A DNA stretch of 64,000 nt from Streptomyces sp. CHD11 (lineage in GTDB: Bacteria > Actinomycetota > Actinomycetes > Streptomycetales > Streptomycetaceae), in the NCBI RefSeq assembly GCF_018638295.1, contig NZ_JABTTS010000007.1, forward strand, positions 147,439-211,438, in the 5' to 3' direction. The notes beneath the pieces were generated by a model. The model did not search any database. It was not told the origin of the DNA and was given only the letters and a program-made list of their open reading frames with translations. Every line of letters begins with the position of its first letter. Position 1 is the first letter of the stretch. Positions 62,024-64,000 of the stretch are shown piece after piece. Made by a program: the position numbers and the translations under genes.

Positions 62024-63393
62024 CGCGCCACCGCCTCCTCGAGCCGCCCGGGGACCTCGCCCGGGTGGACGGTGTCCGGGCGTTCGCCGAGGGGAAAGGC
62101 CCACCACGCCGTCAGGCCGAGGGCCACACCGGTCAGCACCGTGGAGGGGCCGCCGATGTCGCCGTACACGAAGTCGGTCAGCTGCCACAGCAGCAGGCCG
62201 CAGGCGATCAGGCCGCAGTCGAGGCCGGTGTCCCGGCGGCGCGCCCGCAGCAGCCCGCGTACCGCGCACACCAGCAGCGCCAGCCAGCTGCCGGCGAGGG
62301 TGAGCAGCCCGACGAGCCCCTGCTCGCTCAGGACCAGCAGATACATGCTGTGCGGCGAGAGCAGCGCCTGCCTGTGGTACGTCTCGCCCGCGCCCTCGAT
62401 ATCGCTGCCCGACGACAGCGCCAGGGTCGCGTGCCCGTCGCGGTACTCGGGGAAGCCCTTCAACCCCACTCCGGTGAATGGGTGTTCGCGCCACATGCCG
62501 GCGGCCGCCGCCCACAGGGTGTACCGGTCGACCACCGACTGGTCCGGGGTGTCGGCGACCTGGGTGATGCTGTCGATCCGCTCCTGCAGCATCGCCGTAC
62601 CGACCCCGAACCCGCCCATGAGGATCACCGCGGAGGCGATCACGGCCGCCCCCACCTTCAGCGCCCGCCGCAGCCCCGCCAGCGCCAGCTGGGCACCGCA
62701 GGTCAGCACGGTCGCGATCCAGGCGCCCCGGCTGAAGGACAGCGCCAGCGGCAGGAGGAGCAGCAGCGCACAGCCGGCCGCGGCCGTCCGCTGCCACCGC
62801 GGCGCCCGGCCCAGTGCGAGACCGGCCGCGCACACCACGCCCAGGGACACCGCCGTCGCCATGCCCATCACGTCCTGCGCCCCGAAGGTGCCGACCGCCC
62901 GGATGGTCTCGCCCTGGTAGGAGGCGCCGGTCCCGGTGACGTACTGCCGCACCCCCACCGCCCCCTGCCACAGCGCGAGTCCGGTGAACGACCAGGCCAG
63001 CACCCGGACGTCGGCCCGCCCCCGGAGCAGCACCAGCACCGCCACCGGGACCAGGACGAAGACCTGCAGATAGCGGCACATGCCGCCGATACCCGCCGCC
63101 GCCGAGCTCGCCCCCATGGCGGCGAACGCCAGCCCCACGACGGGCAGTCCCAGCACCACCACCGCGCGGGGCGGCAGCGGCCGCCGGCGTTCCCGCACCA
63201 GGCGGATCACGCAGTACCCCACCACCAGCGCGGACACCACGTCCGCGGGCCCCGCGCCGTCCCCCGTCGGCGGCAGCGCCAGCAGGGCGACCACCGCCAC
63301 CAGCGGCAGCACCGGCCCGAGCGCGGCGGCCCGGTGCGGCAGGGACGGCAGGGACGGCAGGGACGGCGGGGACGACGGCGGGACACAGCTCAC
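62020..63393 (-). CDS. O-antigen polymerase/ligase-like protein (Wzy)
   Basis: The 457-residue protein has about 11 TM helices and a long external loop (about residues 285-345) containing MWREHPFTGVGLKGFPEYRDG and HSMYLLVLSEQGLVG, the Wzy_C pattern that includes H-Y/F-L-E-G-L. Such proteins polymerise or attach oligosaccharide repeats outside the membrane. GTG 63393 is the annotated start. The N-terminus has a short Ser-Pro-Leu repeat (SLPSLPSLP). Gene order with Wzz and a flippase supports a Wzx/Wzy pathway. Confidence 0.88.
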   Translation of the reverse strand: MSCVPPSSPPSLPSLPSLPHRAAALGPVLPLVAVVALLALPPTGDGAGPADVVSALVVGYCVIRLVRERRRPLPPRAVVVLGLPVVGLAFAAMGASSAAAGIGGMCRYLQVFVLVPVAVLVLLRGRADVRVLAWSFTGLALWQGAVGVRQYVTGTGASYQGETIRAVGTFGAQDVMGMATAVSLGVVCAAGLALGRAPRWQRTAAAGCALLLLLPLALSFSRGAWIATVLTCGAQLALAGLRRALKVGAAVIASAVILMGGFGVGTAMLQERIDSITQVADTPDQSVVDRYTLWAAAAGMWREHPFTGVGLKGFPEYRDGHATLALSSGSDIEGAGETYHRQALLSPHSMYLLVLSEQGLVGLLTLAGSWLALLVCAVRGLLRARRRDTGLDCGLIACGLLLWQLTDFVYGDIGGPSTVLTGVALGLTAWWAFPLGERPDTVHPGEVPGRLEEAVAR

Positions 63394-63399
63394 GTGGCG

Positions 63400-64000
63400 T
63401 CAGCTCCCCGTCGGCCGGACCAGCGCGGCCGCGGTGCGCAGCAGGATGCAGACGTCCTGCCACAGCGACCAGTCGTCGATGTAGGCGTTGTCGAACCGGC
63501 AGCGGTCCTCGATGGAGGTGTCGCCGCGCAGCCCGTGGATCTGCGCGAGTCCGGTGATGCCGGTACGCATCCGGTGCCGGGCCGCGTAACCGGGGTACGT
63601 CTGGCTGAACTGGGCTACGAAGTACGGACGTTCGGGCCGGGGGCCGACCAGGCTCATGTCGCCGCGCAGGACGTTCCACAACTGGAGCAGCTCGTCCAGC
63701 GAGGTGCGCCGCAGCATGCGGCAGAACCGGCGCATCTCGTTCTCGTTGGCCACGCTCCACCGGGTCGCCGACTCGTGTTCGTCGACCGGGCGGTGGGTAC
63801 GGAACTTCAGCAGCGTGAACGGCTGTCCGTCCCGGCCGATGCGCTCCTGCCGGAACACCACACCGGGTCCGTCACAGATCCGCAGCGTCACGGCGCACAC
63901 CAGCAGCAGCGGGCTGACCAGCAGCAGCAGCGTCCCCGACACCAGGATGTCGAGCATCCGCTTGCCGGCGCCGCCCCCGTGCGACGGATCGAGGTCCAGC
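63400..64000 (-). CDS. Initiating sugar transferase (PglC/WcaJ-type), partial
   Basis: The last 200 or so residues are inside the window, and the frame runs off the right edge. It has GKRMLDILVSGTLLLLVSPLLLVCAVTL (membrane re-entrant helix), GVVFRQERIGRDGQPFTLLKFRTH and RTSLDELLQLWNVLRGDMSLVGPRP, the conserved core of polyprenyl-phosphate sugar-1-phosphate transferases. It starts repeat-unit assembly on undecaprenyl phosphate and is the first visible gene of the exopolysaccharide operon. The N-terminal TM bundle expected in WcaJ-like enzymes would lie beyond 64000. Confidence 0.9.
   Translation of the reverse strand, partial: LDLDPSHGGGAGKRMLDILVSGTLLLLVSPLLLVCAVTLRICDGPGVVFRQERIGRDGQPFTLLKFRTHRPVDEHESATRWSVANENEMRRFCRMLRRTSLDELLQLWNVLRGDMSLVGPRPERPYFVAQFSQTYPGYAARHRMRTGITGLAQIHGLRGDTSIEDRCRFDNAYIDDWSLWQDVCILLRTAAALVRPTGS

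Noticed and set aside
63400..63957. Treating the sugar transferase as a complete 185-residue gene starting at ATG 63957
   Set aside because: The frame stays open to the window edge with a family-typical GKRMLDI sequence, so the gene is cut by the edge.
1..64000. tRNA or rRNA genes, complete insertion sequences, integrases
   Set aside because: None could be recognised by eye on either strand.

Overview
The window comes from a Streptomyces or very close relative. Base composition is that of a high-G+C actinomycete, GTG starts are frequent, and 1- and 4-nt stop/start overlaps (TGATG, ATGA, GTGA) link operon genes. The gene content also fits: a type VII (ESX) locus, a long sortase-anchored chaplin, class-typical citrate synthase and copper genes, and an ATP-grasp RiPP cluster.

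Layout. 1-97: tail of a sugar isomerase-like gene. 120-13262 (minus): ESX/type VII operon with two WXG100 proteins, a small helical partner, a large polymorphic toxin with an REase-like tip, its Imm49-type immunity protein, a small membrane protein, EccD, a MinD-like ATPase, EccC and a DUF6177-type protein. 13494-13964: a small divergent PH-like protein. 14242-20219 (minus): ribose operon rbsR-rbsA-rbsCB-rbsK-rbsD, in which permease and binding protein are one polypeptide, preceded by a doubled LacI-type operator. 20247-21708: a DinB/maleylpyruvate-isomerase-like gene between two broken gene remnants. 21791-26290: graspetide-type RiPP cluster (XRE-TPR regulator and a repeat protein divergent from precursor, ATP-grasp ligase, PIMT-like methyltransferase and a small orphan). 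26487-33336: pntA, pntB, a RecD2-type helicase and citrate synthase. 33896-36596 (minus): copZ-copA behind a CsoR-type operator. 36820-40984: zinc alcohol dehydrogenase, GNAT acetyltransferase, BldC/AlpA-like HTH protein, and mmsA with a long leader. 41235-48294: a module made of MFS exporter plus FAD monooxygenase (plus strand) converging on MMPL-histidine kinase-response regulator (minus strand). Inverted copies of the MMPL promoter/start region bound this module, and the left copy is a truncated relic. 48652-52244: hydrolase-ABC ATPase fusion plus permease. 52410-53342: three-domain long chaplin with LAETG. 53644-56192 (minus): ATP-grasp plus FAD-oxidoreductase pair. 56382-57707: secreted GH26-like glycosidase. 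57740-64000 (minus): exopolysaccharide operon (sugar transferase, polymerase, MurJ/Wzx-like flippase, deacetylase, GT4, Wzz-like).

How it works together. Several systems face the cell surface or competitors: the toxin-loaded ESX, a graspetide, the chaplin, the exopolysaccharide and a lipid or drug exporter. Core metabolism (ribose uptake, transhydrogenase, citrate synthase, MmsA, copper efflux) sits between them. The strongest candidates for new biology are the graspetide cluster, the toxin/immunity cassette inside the ESX core operon, the three-domain chaplin, and the two fusions (RbsC-RbsB, hydrolase-ABC).
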